Source of the DNA: Diploscapter coronatus
Taxonomy: Eukaryota; Nematoda; Chromadorea; Rhabditida; Rhabditidae
Length of the DNA stretch: 64,000 bases
NCBI GenBank assembly: GCA_964036155.1
Contig: OZ038422.1
Coordinates: forward strand, 69,463,201 to 69,527,200
Direction: 5' to 3'
The position numbers were made by a program, and so were the translations under genes. Position 1 is the first letter of the stretch; every line of letters begins with the position of its first letter. The notes beneath the pieces were generated by a model. The model did no database searches. It saw only the letters and a list, made by a program, of their open reading frames with translations, and was not told the DNA's origin. Below are positions 1-14,500 of this stretch, in pieces.

Positions 1-2
1 CA

Positions 3-758
3 TCTTCTGAAGTCACTCGATTCTTCGATATAACCAATACGATGAGGTAAACAATTTGCAAATTCTTGAGTAGGCCCAGAAACATAGTTCAGTTCTTCGA
101 CGGTCTCTTCTGTGAGTGCATCTCTGATCATCTCTCTGTTGGTAGTAGCCCTGTGCACTCGTCACGTCCTCATCTCCCTGCTGTCGATCTTCATCATCCT
201 TTCAATTATCTTTATCATTACAGCCATTCTGTTGCTCTTCGGTTGGCAGTTGGGCGTGGTCGAATCCACCATCCTTGTCCTCACAATAGGTCTTTCATTC
301 GACTACACTCTCCACTATGCAATTGCACTCAAGAAGAATGATGAAACTGATATTGTTCTCAAGTTGAGGCAAGTAACATGAAAGAAAGTCTCTATATCAT
401 ATTCGTTCTCAAGTTTTGGCGCCCAAATTCTAAACAAAACTTCGACTTTTCCAATCAATAAGATTTTAGCGAAGCAAATCGTGAAGCTGGCTTGGCTTGC
501 TTGTTGGGAGCGATGACTTCGATTATGGCAGGATTACCCCTCCTGTTCACTCAGACAGCTGCATTCTTCCAAGTAATCACATCTCGCCCTTTGTAGATAG
601 AAAATTTATTAATCTCCCAGGTCGGCACAATGCTTGCAGTTCTCGGCATCGTTTCCTTTGCCGGAGCAGTCATTCTATTTCCCGCTTCTGTAGCAGTATG
701 GACTAATTCTGCAAGACGAAAGCATAACCATGAAAAAGTTGTCGTTTTCAGAATGTAA
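3..758 (+). CDS. Dispatched/Patched-family RND transmembrane protein, C-terminal part
   Basis: Partial at the left edge. Exons 3-46, 93-368, 470-572 and 621-758 join in one frame into 186 residues ending in TAA. The sequence shows at least four hydrophobic helices. The stretch GWQLGVVEST followed by GLSFDYTLHYAIALK matches the conserved helix region of Dispatched-type sterol-sensing-domain/RND proteins, which export lipid-modified ligands or lipids at the plasma membrane. The next exon (SEANREAGLACLLGAMTSI) fits the following loop and helix of the same family. Intron 1 is only 46 bp, with its acceptor at 91-92 chosen because it alone keeps frame. Intron 2 begins AG|GCAAGT, a GC-AG intron. Which paralogue (che-14-like, ptr or ptd) cannot be decided from the C-terminus. 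A possible poly(A) signal overlaps the stop. Confidence 0.75.
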
Positions 759-2673
759 ATAAATTTGCCATAATTTATTACGAAAAAAGATAGCAGAACA
801 TCAAAAAGAATAATTTGTTCATCATCCAAGAATGATGCAAAGATTCGATTTGGTCGATTTTAGATGAACTCTGCTTCTAGTTGAAAATCTAACGTGAGAA
901 GTATAATGTCGACCTATAAAAGTTCGAGGATATCTCAGTCTTTGGTATTATATTTATTTCTTAGGATTTAGACAGATTACAAATTTAAAAATATCATTAA
1001 TCCAACTATTCGGGGATAAGAAACTTCGGTTCATTGAGATTAAATTCGAAGAAAAATCTACTCATGTAACGAAACAGCATGGCAAATCTATGATATAGAA
1101 AAGACCGACAAAGTCAATATGTATGAAAAACGTGATAAGCAATGAAAAAGCTCGTGCAAAAACGAAGGAATTATCACGGTATTAGGGTGCATTAGTGATA
1201 GGAAAAAACGACGAAAATTGATGCCTGTGGATAGAAAAAGGATGGGAAAGGAACACGAATTCGAGAAGATCGATTGCCGAGAAAAGAGCTCTGCTGAAAG
1301 AAATGAATGCAGTCAGTTCAAAATGAACTTGAACATTTACAGCCATTTTGTCCTCTGTGTGTGTGTAATAAATATGTATGCAGAGCCTTCCCTTTCCCCT
1401 TCTAACTAACAACTAACAATCAGCATTATGTCAGTATCAGTTTCTGTTTCTATTAGATGGCTATTGCAAGACTCTCTCTCCTTCAGATTGTCTTTCATTC
1501 CTTCTTCTCTTCATATTCATAGTCTCGTTGCATACCTTCCTTCAGTCTTTCAATGACCAACTCCACTCGTTATGCCCTGCAATTTATACAGCACTCAATT
1601 TCATCTCAATTATTTATGGCTCACAATAATCGGGCTACCTCTAGCTCAACTTATACCTATTTTGAGCAGAATGCACAAGATAACATGTTGCAAATATCAA
1701 ATTCATATCATTCTCGTTTACGACAAAAAAATCGCTTCTTCAGAGATGCATTTTTGGTTTTTTCATCATCCAGTCATCTCGAATTTGGCAGTTGAACATG
1801 TTTATTTTGAAGTAGGATCTCCAAGTGAGTTGCAGAAACCAACCGCGGGAGGGAAACGTGGTATCTTCCTCCTTTTTAGTTTGCTTGCTTCAAGTTTATA
1901 AATTCATCTGCTGTGCATCATCATCATTCCTCCTTCCTTCTCGAGTTTTGCCATTTTCATTTCCATTTTCTCGCCAGCTTTCAAGTAGACACGCCCAATA
2001 CAGCAGCGCTGCAGTCCCTTCTCGAGTCTATGCATTCCATAGCTGCATTCCTCCATTCCCATATTGCAAGGCCATCAGCAGCTTTCCCCCTAGCCTCTCA
2101 TTTCTCTGCAGCCCCATTGCATCCCTGTCTGTTTTCTCTCCCTTCTCTGTCCTCTCTCCCTTCTTTTCACTCTCTCTCTCACTCCTCTCCTTCTCTCTCC
2201 TCAGCTCCGTTTCAGTTTTCACCTCTCCGATTCGGCTCCGTCTCTATCCAGTCATCGAGTCATTCCCCATTCAGTGTTGTGCAGTTGTCCTCCATTCTGT
2301 CCAGCATCCTTCACTTTCCATGATTTCTGCAGTCAGCAGTCCTCTCGCTCCAATCGATTGCTCTGTCCCCTTTTCTATTCCCTGTCCTTTCAAAATCTGA
2401 TTAGATTTGCCCCATTTCACTCAGTCTCTTCCATTCTCATCCTCATTCTCGTTCGTTGTCAATTCAGCAGCTCGAAATATCGTGTATTCTTCAAATTAAA
2501 TGTCCTTCTTCAGGCAGCTGCAATTGTGGCCAATTCCGCTTTGGAACAATCACTTATTCACTCTGTTAACAATCGAGCATCGTTTTGAAGAAGGAACGGG
2601 TTGGAATAGGTAATTGAGAGAAAATTTCTTGATTCTGAATCACGAGTAAAATTTGCAGAGTGAAGTCTAGGCG
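759..2673. other. Intergenic region with pyrimidine-rich tract
   Basis: No gene recognised. From about 1900 to 2460 the + strand is strongly C/T rich (long runs of TCTC, CCTTC and CATTC), producing long but low-complexity open frames that I do not treat as coding. The region precedes the striatin start and may hold its promoter or 5' leader. A 3' splice site (ATTTGCAG, ending at 2658) lies 15 bases before the striatin ATG. Confidence 0.5.
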
Positions 2674-5600
2674 ATGGTGATTGCTGGGAACAGCGGACAA
2701 GAAGAAATAAGCAAGACAGCTGGAATGCAGAACAACGGGGATAACAAGGAGGATTCTGTGAGTTACATTTTTGGCTAATCCTGCAAAATTGATCAACAAT
2801 AATAGTTTACGATAATTATATGATCATTTGGGCAAAAACGGTCATTGAATGCCAAAATAAGAACTGCTTGCCAGTAGTGTAATTATTTTTATCCCCACAC
2901 TATTCTATGACAACCTAGAAAAAGGGTTTCCTGTATTAGGTACCGCCATTATCTGTATTAGATATCGAGTTTTAGGGTAAGAGATTGTAGGCAAATAGAA
3001 GAAATGAGAAAAAGACCCGACGTCTAGTACAGACAGTGTCTATACAGGAGGCCGGAAAACAAATCTCAAAACCCTCGAACCATGTTAAATAGTTTGAGAA
3101 AAGAACCTTTTCCCTATATACCACTTTTTACTATTTCACATATTTGAAGGCTTGACGTTTCCAAATAGCCCCACTTTGTTTGAAACTTGACAAAGAATAT
3201 ATTCTTACGTAATTTAGAGGGACCAGATTAATTATTATGCTATCTTTCCTACTTTCGTCGTTTATCACTGCATAAAATTCATCGTGCTCCAATAGAATAA
3301 TGTGCGCTATATTTCAAATGACGATTAGTTTCCACTTCCTTCTTTTTGTATCGAAATATACAATTGATTGACGCAGAATTATTGAAATTCATACTCAACC
3401 TGGTCAATGTCACAGCTTATTTCTCTCATTTGAGGTGCGTCCTCCTCCATACCAGATGCACGGAATCCTGCACTATCTGCAGCACGAGTGGAGTCGATAT
3501 GAAATGGACAGGGCCAAGTGGGAATTGGAGAAGGCTGAAATGCAGGTAAAATATCGTTCTTAATCACATCTTCTGATGGTTTCTAACGAGCAGAGTTATC
3601 ATTTATCAATCATCTGCCAAATATTGTAGCTGATCTTATATTTTTGCTAGACATGTACTAAACTTATCCCATTCATGCACTATACCAACAAATTCTCGAT
3701 GATAATTACCTGAATATTTTTCTGTCATAGATCACTTTTCACAATTTAGAAATGATTAAAATTGCAGGCTCGCATTGCCTTTCTACAAGGAGAGCGAAAA
3801 GGTCAAGAGAACCTGAAACACGACCTGATCAGACGCATCAAAATGCTCGAGTACTGTCTCAAGCAGGAAAGGTTTGTGTTGATAGAAACATTGTTCTTTG
3901 CAAGAAAAGGTTTCTTTTAGAGCCAAAAATTACCGTCTGACTCACAATGGGGAGGATCCTCCCGAATTCGAGGAAGCTGAGGAGAAGCTTGGTTTGTCAT
4001 CACTCTCCCTTTCCCCTTTCATGTCGATGTGCTGATTCAGAACCAGTAGTGCCTTCCGACGTGGATGCCTATCCTCTGGAAATGGCGAGTGCCTCGGGTT
4101 GGAAACACGGCCGACAACTGCTCAAGAAGTATCTCATGGTCAGTCTGCATATTCCTTTAGTTTCTACAAGATTTAAAAAAAGGAATTGTTTACAAGACCT
4201 AACTTTTTATCTGAACAAATCAAACTTTCTTGTTCAAACGGAACTTTATGGGTGATAATCTACACTGGCCGACAAAAACTTGTAACAATGCATACTTTCT
4301 AAAATACTTCATATCATGATTTTCGTTGGAAAGAATGTCTAGTTTTCAAAATTATACTTGAATATGTCATCGCGAGTTACAATGATCTTCAAAATTTCAT
4401 TCAAATCGATTCATGAACAATCTAGAAATCAATCATTTCAAAAATCATGTGCTCACTCTTTCAAACTTTCATGCACCCACTGCGCGCTCACAATTTTAAT
4501 CGAAAATTTCACAAATAGAATGGCTTTTAGTTTTTTTTCGGAATTATATTAGTCGTTAGATTCATTTTTAAAGTCAACTGACATGCGATACACAGTTGGA
4601 AAATAGCTAATCTTTTGACGATAAACAACTGATGCACTTTGTATTCTCAAGGAAGACAAAGTTTATAAAAGCGTTGTCAATCTCTTCAAACTCGCTTGGC
4701 AAAAATATTTAGACTTCATTTGAAAGGGTAAAAAATCCATAATGATTAGAGATTTCATTTATCTCTTTCTGCAAAATTCTCGTAATAATCGAATACAGAT
4801 GTCGCTCTCTTTCAGGAAATCGGTTACTCCGAACAGATTTTGGATGTTCGCTCGTTTCGCGTCAAAAACCTGCTCGGCCTGATTTCTCCTGGAGATTTGC
4901 CTTCGAATGAAAGAAATACGGGCAAAGACACAGACGGGGGAAGGTAAGGGAAAATAAAGTAATTAAAGTGCATGGCGAATGGGAAATTCGCGCATACAAA
5001 GAATAATAGATATGCGTCAATTTGCACGACATACACTTTCCCCTTTCTCCATTATGTTGTATCCTTTTGAGCAGTAGTATCTTTGCATTTTGACGCTCAT
5101 TTATAAATTACACTAGAGCACTTCTTATTTACCCCAAAATTTCAATATGAAAGAACACACACGAAACTATGTATCTTCAGTGATTCTGACAACGATTTCG
5201 ACCAGAACCTGGAGTCGGCCGTGGATGTGATTGATGAAGGATTCTCATTCCTGAAGGCGGAGAAGGGAGGCGATGAATGGGCTCTCACCAATCAGGACGC
5301 CATCAACAAACTCAAAGAGAAATACATGTGAGTTCGTGATTATTCATACTTTTGCTTGGCTTCCTGTGAAATTCACCAGACTTGAGGACTAGGGAGTGTA
5401 GGGAAAGGAAAAGTAACGTGAATTTTTTTACAAGTGATAATAATGGTGAACTGCGCGAATATTGTACAGGAGGCCCTTTCTTCATAATTCATAAATATCA
5501 AGCAAAGTTGAATTCAAAAATGATAAACCACCATGTGAGGCGTCTCTTATTTTCTGTTTTTATTCCGCAAAAATTGATCATTTCAGAATAATCGAAATTA

Positions 5601-8600
5601 TTGGTGTTAAGAACAGGCCAAATTTTGTTATAGCTTGATATTCCTTCTATTTTTTTTTTGAAAGATCTCGGAAATAGTTCTTTTATCGCCGCAATTTCGA
5701 ATTAGTCCCATGGATTTTACGACGATATCTCTTTCACCTACTTTTAAAGCGACACATTTTCAGCAGCGAAAAGCATGTACAGGACTCGAAGCAAAAGAAG
5801 GGAGGCTCTGCGACGAATGGATCTGAAAAGACAGCTGAAGGAGAGGAGCAGCAGCAGCAGCAACAGGCAGGCGAACAGGACAAAGCTAATCTCGACATGC
5901 TCAGTTAGAATTACTTATTGCTAAAGGGGATAAGCAAAATATGCCTGATTCAGATGACGTGCTTCCGATGCCTGCAGGAGCAGCAAGAGGCAATAGAGGG
6001 CAGTACGTGGACATCGACGCTGCACTCGGTCTGCCTCCTCAGGACGAAATCGACATCAAGAACTTCAGTGATGATGTGAGGCATTTTACTCGTATAAAAA
6101 CATGAAAAGCATCTTTTCTCTTCCTTCGAGATTTTTGAGCAAAATGCTTCATTCATTCTTCTAGTTATAAATTATATTTTTTCGTGAAAACTCTTCTACA
6201 AGATCGTTTGGTTGAACAAACAATTGAAGAGAAATGATGAAAATTTGATTGCTGATTGCCTCAATTTTCAGGATGACCAGTCGATGCGAGCAGTCAAGTG
6301 GAATCTGAAAACGACGCTGCGCTCTCATTTGGACGTCATTCGGGCCATGCAGGTATTCTTTTACACACTTTATTTGATTCGTTTGTTGAATTCTCAATTT
6401 CCAGTTCCACCCCGTCGAGCCCGTTTTGATCACTGCGAGCGAGGACGGCACCGCGAAGCTGTGGAATCTGGAGCCTGCAAAGAAGGACGAGAAACACAGT
6501 AAGGAAATAGGGTTTTTCTTCTTACAAAGCATATTTTGCAGACACAGGAGGAGAGCTGGAGCCAGTCTATACGTTCCGGAGCCACATCGGCCCCGTTCTC
6601 TGCATGGATCTGTCTCCCACTGGAGATCATCTCTACACTGGTATGTCTTTGATCATTTCATTGTAAATTTGGAAAACTCGAGTTCTACAAAAAAAAAAGT
6701 TCTTTTTTCATTAGTACTCTATTCTCTTCATGTTTCGGAAGTTTGGCTGCTTGAGATTTTCAACAACAACAACAAAAAATACTTATCATTACTTATTTAT
6801 CCTTTAGGCGGATTGGACGGGTTGGTCAGCTGCTTCAATGTGCCCAGCAGTAACAGCGACCCGCACGAGGCATACGGTAACACCATTTATGCTATTTGAA
6901 ATTTTAAAGAAAAAAACCACTAATAGTATAAAATTATACCGAAGTGTCATTAATTTTATTCTTTTGCTTCCTTCTATTACTGAGCGAAATGGCTTATTTT
7001 GATTATCACCTATTTTAAATAGACCCAATTATCTTCATTTTTAATATATATGACGAAATTGATTTTAAAATTTGTAAAGAATGGTTACAAACTATCAAGT
7101 AACACGATTTTCAACCTCGTATTTAGACCCCCGTGTTTTGTCCGAAAAACTGATCGGCCATGAGGACGCGGTCTGGTCAGTGGCCTATCACTCCTCCAGC
7201 AACCGCATCGTCTCCGCCTCCGCGGATTCCACTATCAAAATCTGGGAACCTGGTACTTCATATGCTTCTGAAAAGTGATTAATTCTCGTTGCAGGCAATT
7301 TCAACGAGCCCCTTCAGCGAACGATGTCCGCCCCCAAGTCCGGACTCATTCCGACTTCTGTCGACTTCGTCTCCACTGAACCTTCTCAAGTAAGTTATTT
7401 TTTGCAAGTATAAATTGTTTCCTGCAAAAATTACTGTCGATTAAAAAAAAGGTTAAATTTTGGAATTTAAAATATTTCCTTAAATTCTTGTCAATTAACG
7501 ACGAATCGAAATTGTAAATTGAAGAAAATGGAATCAACGAAAGTCGGTTGCAAAATTCATTATTTGTCGCCTTTATCAACGGATAAGCAAGAATGAATAT
7601 TCCAGATGCTGGCCGCCTACACGAATTCATTTGCTCATATCGTGGATCTGGAAACGGGCTCTTCCATTCTCAACTTCGACTTTGGAGAGGGTTTGTTTGA
7701 ATCCTTCGAATAGGCCAATTACTGTCTGTTTGCAGATGCCTCCTCGGCAGCTCGCATCACTCGAATCATCTCCCACCCAACCATGCCAATCACCATCGTC
7801 GCTGGCGACGACAGGAAGATTCGATACTTCGACAATTCTAATGGTGGGTACTTCTTGTGAAAATACATTTTCTTACCTTATCATATACGCCTGATCATTT
7901 AAAAATTATTGGCAATGATTAATTGAGATCAGACTTTTTCACTTTCCAACTATGATTTTCTAGAGCCTATTATGAATGTACGCAATCATGACTTTTGTGT
8001 TGAAATGCTGATAATTCATTTGTATTGGAGCTACTTGGCTTTTAAATATATTAAATTAATTTCAGGTCAACTAATTCATTCGTCAGTGGCGCACGTGGAG
8101 GGCATTTCCTCGCTGGCAATCGACCCAAATGGCCTCTATCTTCTGAGTGGCAGCCACGACGGGTCGCTCAGACTCTGGCAGATGGAGAAGAGAATCTGTC
8201 TCCAGGTCAGATATTTACTCAGGCTCAAATTAACGCATAAAATGAATAATGTTTGAGGGTAAAAAGTGAACCTACATTTTCCAATTCAAAATCAAACCTT
8301 CAAATAGTTAGAGCAGTATGGTTCTAATTACGTGTTCGAATTCAGCTTCAACTAGTTGACTTCAAATTGAAATGTAGTTATCACAGAAATTTATTCTTTT
8401 CCCAAACGAATGACAATACATATGAAATGCTGCAACTTTATTGAAAAGAAGTTGGATCAAATAGGCGCAATCTTGAAAATATGAATTACTCATGAGTATT
8501 CAATCATTTTATTCATTTATAAATCCTTATAAAATGAGCAAACAAAAACACTCTTTCTAGCAGTTCATAAATCCAAAAAGGAAGATAAGTCAAGACATCT

Positions 8601-8900
8601 ATTGATCAATATCTTTTTTCGAGCTGATCATTTCATGTCTCTTTGATCTGTGATGTGCTACATGAACGCGTTCTTCGAAACTTTATAATCAATAATTCCA
8701 CCAAATGTTTACTCTATCATTCATCATGGTTCTAATTAGTATTTTTATTCAAAACTATAAATATTCAGGAAATCTCGGCGCACCGCAAGAAGTACGATGC
8801 CTCGGTGACTTCGGTGGCGTTCCATCCTTCGCGTCCTCTGATCGGCTCTGCGGGTGCAGACGGTTTGGCCAAGGTCTATTCAGCTCAGCAAGACTCCTAA
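2674..8900 (+). CDS. Striatin, regulatory B''' subunit of PP2A in the STRIPAK complex
   Basis: Nineteen exons join without frame errors into 677 residues: 2674-2757, 3435-3545, 3768-3871, 3921-3991, 4041-4138, 4816-4943, 5181-5327, 5764-5903, 5954-6075, 6272-6352, 6405-6498, 6542-6640, 6808-6876, 7127-7252, 7295-7389, 7606-7690, 7736-7843, 8066-8205, 8769-8900. The N-terminus carries the striatin signature PPPYQMHGILHYLQHEW followed by a coiled coil (AEMQARIAFLQGERKGQEN). Known family roles of this region are caveolin binding and PP2A scaffold binding. A variable acidic and Gln-rich linker follows, then from about residue 336 a WD40 propeller (repeats ending KLW, KIW, RLW, ending AKVYSAQQDS). 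Striatins scaffold PP2A with MST/GCK kinases. The length is close to invertebrate orthologues. The start is the first ATG after a splice acceptor at 2658. Identification is firm; the exact exon 2 acceptor (TTTGAG) is the weakest junction. Confidence 0.93.
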
Positions 8901-11589
8901 TCCACTCCATTCTTCCCTTCCCCATGTTCATCTTCGTTCTCTCTGGTTGTTCATCTACAATTCAGTATGTCACATTCTCTTTGCGTTCATCACAAGATCA
9001 CATCATGATGAATTGTTATTAGTATTTGTTCACCATTTCAAGTCAAATACTAATTTTTATTGGGACTTTTACCTGAAATATTTATAACTTTTCTTCACAA
9101 CAATTTCAAAAATACGCGTAATTAGTTTTCTTTTCTCGAATGTATGTTTTAATTTTGTAGTGAATTATTTGATTTGAGTTGACATCAGTGATTTTTCTTT
9201 AATTTTTAGAGTGAAAACTTCTTTTCTCGTCTGTTTTCTTCTTACTATTAGAAATTGATTCATTCATTTTAATGTGGTTTTAATTCTACAAAGTGATGTT
9301 TTATTGATTTTCATTAGCCAATACAAAAGATCATTTTCGGAGCTGTTCCTTTTCTGTTCCCTTCTAAATAGTTTTAAATCCATTAATCTAATTCTTGAAA
9401 AATCATATTTTTATTCAATTTGAAGTTTTTTTTCAAATAGGAAGCTCTTGTTATTTTGAATTTAGAGAAATTTGATTCAAACTCATCCTAACAAGATGTA
9501 TGATTTTTCAAGTACCCCACAATTCATGAATTCATTCGCACCTCGGTGTTTTCCTTTGTTCGTTTCACCATTTCCTTCTTCAAATTTTATCATTTCAATT
9601 GTGTGCGTATCAACCCAGCGGTAGCTATCCATATTCGACTTCTTTAGTTCGTCCAATTAAACTTGATTAATCCATTATTTATCATCAACTATTTATCCGT
9701 CCTCCTTTCTGATTTAATTATTTTCTATCCTGGCAACAATTTTCAGATCTGATATTTGCACATCCCAATTCGACTTTTTAATCAAGGGCTTCTTGAATAA
9801 TTCACTAGTTTTTCATATTCCTGCTTCGTAAACTGCAACATTTTCGTGAATCTCGATTGGTTCACTGGTGAATTATCCAAGTTGCCTCAATCAAGAGATG
9901 AATTTTTAGCGAAATTCAGTCATTTTGATCAACTTTGATGGTAACTTTGTTGCAATCTTTGTCGTGTCTTACTTCCCCTCCTACATGTGTTGTTCCTATT
10001 TACTATTTTTATGCAAACCATTCAATATCGTGAGTAGGTCAAGATGATGATGTCAGAAAGCTGTTCAAACCTACATAAATCTCATTTTCTCCACTAAACG
10101 ATAGCAGAATTTCTGCCTCTAAAATTCAATATTCATCATTATTTTATCGTTGTTTTATCCATTTACTCGATAGTGAAGATGAACGAATAAATTATGCGAA
10201 GATGTCCCCCCACATTCATCTCTGCGTGTTGGGTGTGTGTGTTCGAATATAGCGGGAAGGGCATTTGATTGAGTTAGTGCAAATTGAATGTGCAGAGGAG
10301 GGGGAGGCTCCTTGCTGCCGTTTTCCCTTGCTCCTAACCATTTTTCTCGCTTTCTTTTTCTGCCCAGCTCTGATGCATCTTTGATTTTTATTTGATGGCA
10401 GTGCTCCTTCCACCCTGCCTGCCTTGTCTGCCTTGTCTGTTTCCCTCTCCTTTCTTTTCAATTCTTCCTTCCGTTTTCCTATTCTCCTTTATCGAATTAT
10501 TCCCTTCAGGTTTCCAATTATCGCTGCCAAATTGATTTCCATTGCATTTCAAATAAATGAAAACCAACTTTTCAAAAACAAACTTGACAATTTCCATCCC
10601 TCATTATACATGGTCGAATTGGCAGAAAACGACTGTTCTTGAATTAATATTTACCCAAATCTCCTATTTTACCAGTTTTGGTTATCAAATATGTGTCACT
10701 ATTACTCATTTCCTTTTCCGATTCATTCTTCTATCCATATCTGTAACATTTTCAAAAATCTATCACTTTTTGCTCTGATATCGATTTTTGTCACCCCATT
10801 TTACGATTTTGCCAGTCGCTCTTCACGTCACTTTCTATTGAGTTGTCAGGCTTTTTGACCGGAAATATTCGCACAAATAATCCTTTGTAATTCACGAAAC
10901 TCACGTTATTATCTGCAGATCATCCACTATCCTATTTTCAATATAAAAGTGCATCCATCTACTATGCATTTGAAATATGTGAAAAAGATATGTAGTCGAA
11001 ATTTGTCGAGGAACTAATACGAAAAGAAGTTATTTTTCATTCTTTCGAATGTATTTGACAAGGGTAGAATCCTGAATTCGACATATTCTTCTCTTCTTTT
11101 CATTCCCTTTATTGCCCTACTGACTGACTGATCAGCCATTGCAATTGTTTCCTTTTCTTCTTTATTCGTTCCCTTCCATATCTTTTCGTACAAACATCAT
11201 ATTTCAGTTCTAAATAATCGATTAGTGATAGTAAATGTATTCATTTTTCCATATCAGTTCATTCATTCATTCTATTTTATTCCCCATTTCACATTCCATT
11301 GCATCTAGATGTTTAGCCTCAATATTTCGTGAATTTGTTTGCGTTGAACCTTCATATTTTGCTACTTGTTTGTTTAAAACATCGAATGCTAGCATTATGT
11401 AGAGAAGATGAGATAAGAGAGGAATGTGAGAAAGAAGAGAAACAAAGAGGGGAAGGACAAGGGATAGTCGATTCGTTGATAAGCACGGCACAGCTCATAC
11501 AGCTCACGATCAGATATTTTTGTTCGATAGCCGATTGTTATGAATACCCCCTTATTCCATTCTGAGCCTCTGCATTCAGTGACGGGTCG
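8901..11589. other. Intergenic region, no gene recognised
   Basis: AT-rich sequence between striatin and the UGT gene, with no open frame showing codon structure or a recognisable domain. A moderately GC-rich patch at about 10200-10440 contains short pyrimidine runs only. The UGT acceptor-like site TTCAG ends at 11579. Confidence 0.5.
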
Positions 11590-14500
11590 ATGATATTCCA
11601 ATTTCGATTGCTGCATACACTCTTGCTATTCACTGCCCTCCTAGCTGCTCTGTCAGATGCAGGCAAAATATTGATTTATTCGCCATCTCTGACCATATCA
11701 CATCTCATTTCAAATGCAAGAATTGCCGACACTCTAGTCGAGGCTGGACACGATGTGGTATGAATTTCACATTATAAATTTAAAATATATACGCTTGTTT
11801 TTTTTTTATCTTGACCAAGAGATCTATCTGTTCTGGACAATACTCTGACAATGAGAGATAGGCTTAAATTGTGGAGCACAATGCGAACTATTTGAATTGT
11901 TTCGTTAGCCAAAATTTATGTTGTTCTTGCATATGATGAAGAATCAAAATGACACCAATTAGTCAAATTTATTCCGGGTCGTTAATATAGGCTAAAAGAA
12001 TTCAAATATCATTCATTTCTGCAAAGTTTTGCGTAACATTTTACTATATACAACATGAGATGTTTTTATATTTTTTATTCGAATTTTGTTTTCTTTAAAA
12101 AAGCAGCCAATCTGGAAATCTCGCGATATTTCGACGTGAATTATTAATGAAGGAAAACTTATGACCTGATCTTATTTATGGTCTGAACTAATTTTGCAGT
12201 TCATGAGATTTATAGATGATAAAGAAAGACGAAATTAACCATCGAAATTTCGAATTTTATAGAATTTTCATATTATTTTAGACCCTGTTTATTCTCGAGT
12301 ACATGCCCATCGACAGTTTCAAGTACAAAGGAAAGGCGAAACTTATAACGATGAGAGGAATCAGTTAGTTTGTATATCCTCGATGCATTACATCATCTGA
12401 ATTTCTTCCAATAGGCACGAGATTTGTGGACGATTTGGAGGGAGCTGATGAGTACATGCTGACACACGCGAGGCTGGGGTTCATTGAGAGAATCTACTTC
12501 GAATACTCACTTACTGCCATGTGTCAAGGTGGGGCAACTAACTTTTGATGCAAGTATATCGGATTTGTATAGCCGTAATGGATCGTCAAGAGGATCTGGA
12601 AGAATTGAGGAGGATGAGTTTCGATGTTGCATTCAGTGAACAGGTCGATTTGTGTGGAGTCGGAATCATCAGGTTAGAATCTTAGATGAGTTACTCTAAT
12701 CTCCAATCGCAATATTGTCAGATATCTCGGTATAATGAACCACATTTGGATATCGACGACTCCAATCATGGATGCCGTTAGCTACAATCTGGGTAGTTGA
12801 AAATAATTTGTGCAATTTAACAATTCCATATACAGGCATTCCCGCTCCTCCTTCCTATGTCCCTGCCATCGAGGAGAACGACAACAGCGACGTGATGGGC
12901 TTCTGGCAGAGGGCATTCAATCTCTACATGTACGTCGGGTCCATCATCGTTCACAGAATCGGCACTGATCGAAGCACCAAGGTAGCAATGATAGCTTTCT
13001 TCTGTAAATCTTAATTTCATTTTGATAAACTGTATACCTATATCAAAGTTTGAAAGGTAACTAACAATAGGCAAATCTTACTTTCAGGCGATTCAAAAAT
13101 ATGATCCTAATTTCCCTAATATTCGAGATATCGTTGCAAACAGTTCGCTATGCTTTGTGTACTCCGATGAAATTCTCGACTTCGCCAGACCAATCCTTCA
13201 CAAGACCATCTACATTGGAGGACTAGGCGTTCAGAAGCCGAAACCACTCGATGAAGTAAGCGAACTGGTGAATTGACCAGCTAATATTCTGATTTTGATT
13301 TAGAAATTCTCGGGGATAATGTCGAAAGGAAAGAAGGGAGTCGTCATTATCTCTCTCGGATCTGCCGTTCCATTCGGTTAGCTTTATGATTTATAATTTA
13401 GCTCAATTCAACTTCATTAAGACGTCTCTACATAAAATTAAGATGAGATATTCAACGAAAAAATGTAGAAAAATACACTACAATCCACTCTGAATACGTC
13501 TCAACTTTTTCATGTGATGATAAATTCAAATCGGCCTTTTCAATTTAGAATCGTTCAAATTCAGGCAGCTTCCCAGCAGCAGTCATCAAGGGAGTGGTTA
13601 ACGTCGTCAAGGAAATGAGTGACTATCACTTTGTGTTCAAGATTGCAAATGGTTAGTGCTTATTTAGACTGGGAATATTCTTTCCTGCTTTACAGACGAC
13701 AAGAAAACGATAGAGCATTTCGAAGACGTCAAGAATTACGATCTAGTCAACTGGATTCCGCAATCTGACATACTAGGTAGTCTTCAATTCTAGTTTTTCA
13801 AAAAATAAAAATCTACTCATCGTCATATTCTTTACCTAACAATAACGATATCAAAAGCATTTTGAAGATATTTAAAGACCGTTTTCAGCCCATCCTCGGC
13901 TCAAGTTATTCGTAACTCACGGAGGCAACAACGGACTAATAGAAGCTGTGCTTCGCGCCGTGCCTCTGGTTGTCGTCCCGGTTTTCGCTGATCAATTCAG
14001 GTGGAAAAAACGATTTTTTTCTTCAAATAAAAATGAAGTGAATGCAACGATTCAGAAACGCTCGAATGGCTGAGAAACGGGGAATAGGAAAGGTGCTGCT
14101 GAAGTTGGAATTGTCTGAGGAGACATTCAGAGAGGCTGTCAAAACGGTGCTGGAGGATGAGAGGTAAGAATTTACTATAGAAAAAATTAGCAAATACAAG
14201 GCATGATGAATATTTGCATCTCATTCAAAGCTATCGTCACTTTTTCCCCTCACTAGGCCTAATGAACTAGTAAGATATTGTAAATAATTTTATCTTAAAG
14301 TTGAAGTTTAAACTTAAGATCTTGTTTTCGTAGCTTTACTGATTTGTTTTCAGAAATCTTCTCGTTAAAATTGATCTCGCAGAAAATTCATTTCTGAAAA
14401 GCAGCAAATATTTCGAGCTCATGAAAATCAATATTGAAACATCGCGCATCTCTTTTCTCATCTCGCTAATAATAGTGAATTATGTAGTTCTGAAAACTCA

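Noticed and set aside
1825..2400. 191-codon open frame on + rich in Ser/Phe/Pro
   Set aside because: Product of the C/T-rich low-complexity tract; two other frames are also open there and no domain or codon bias is visible.
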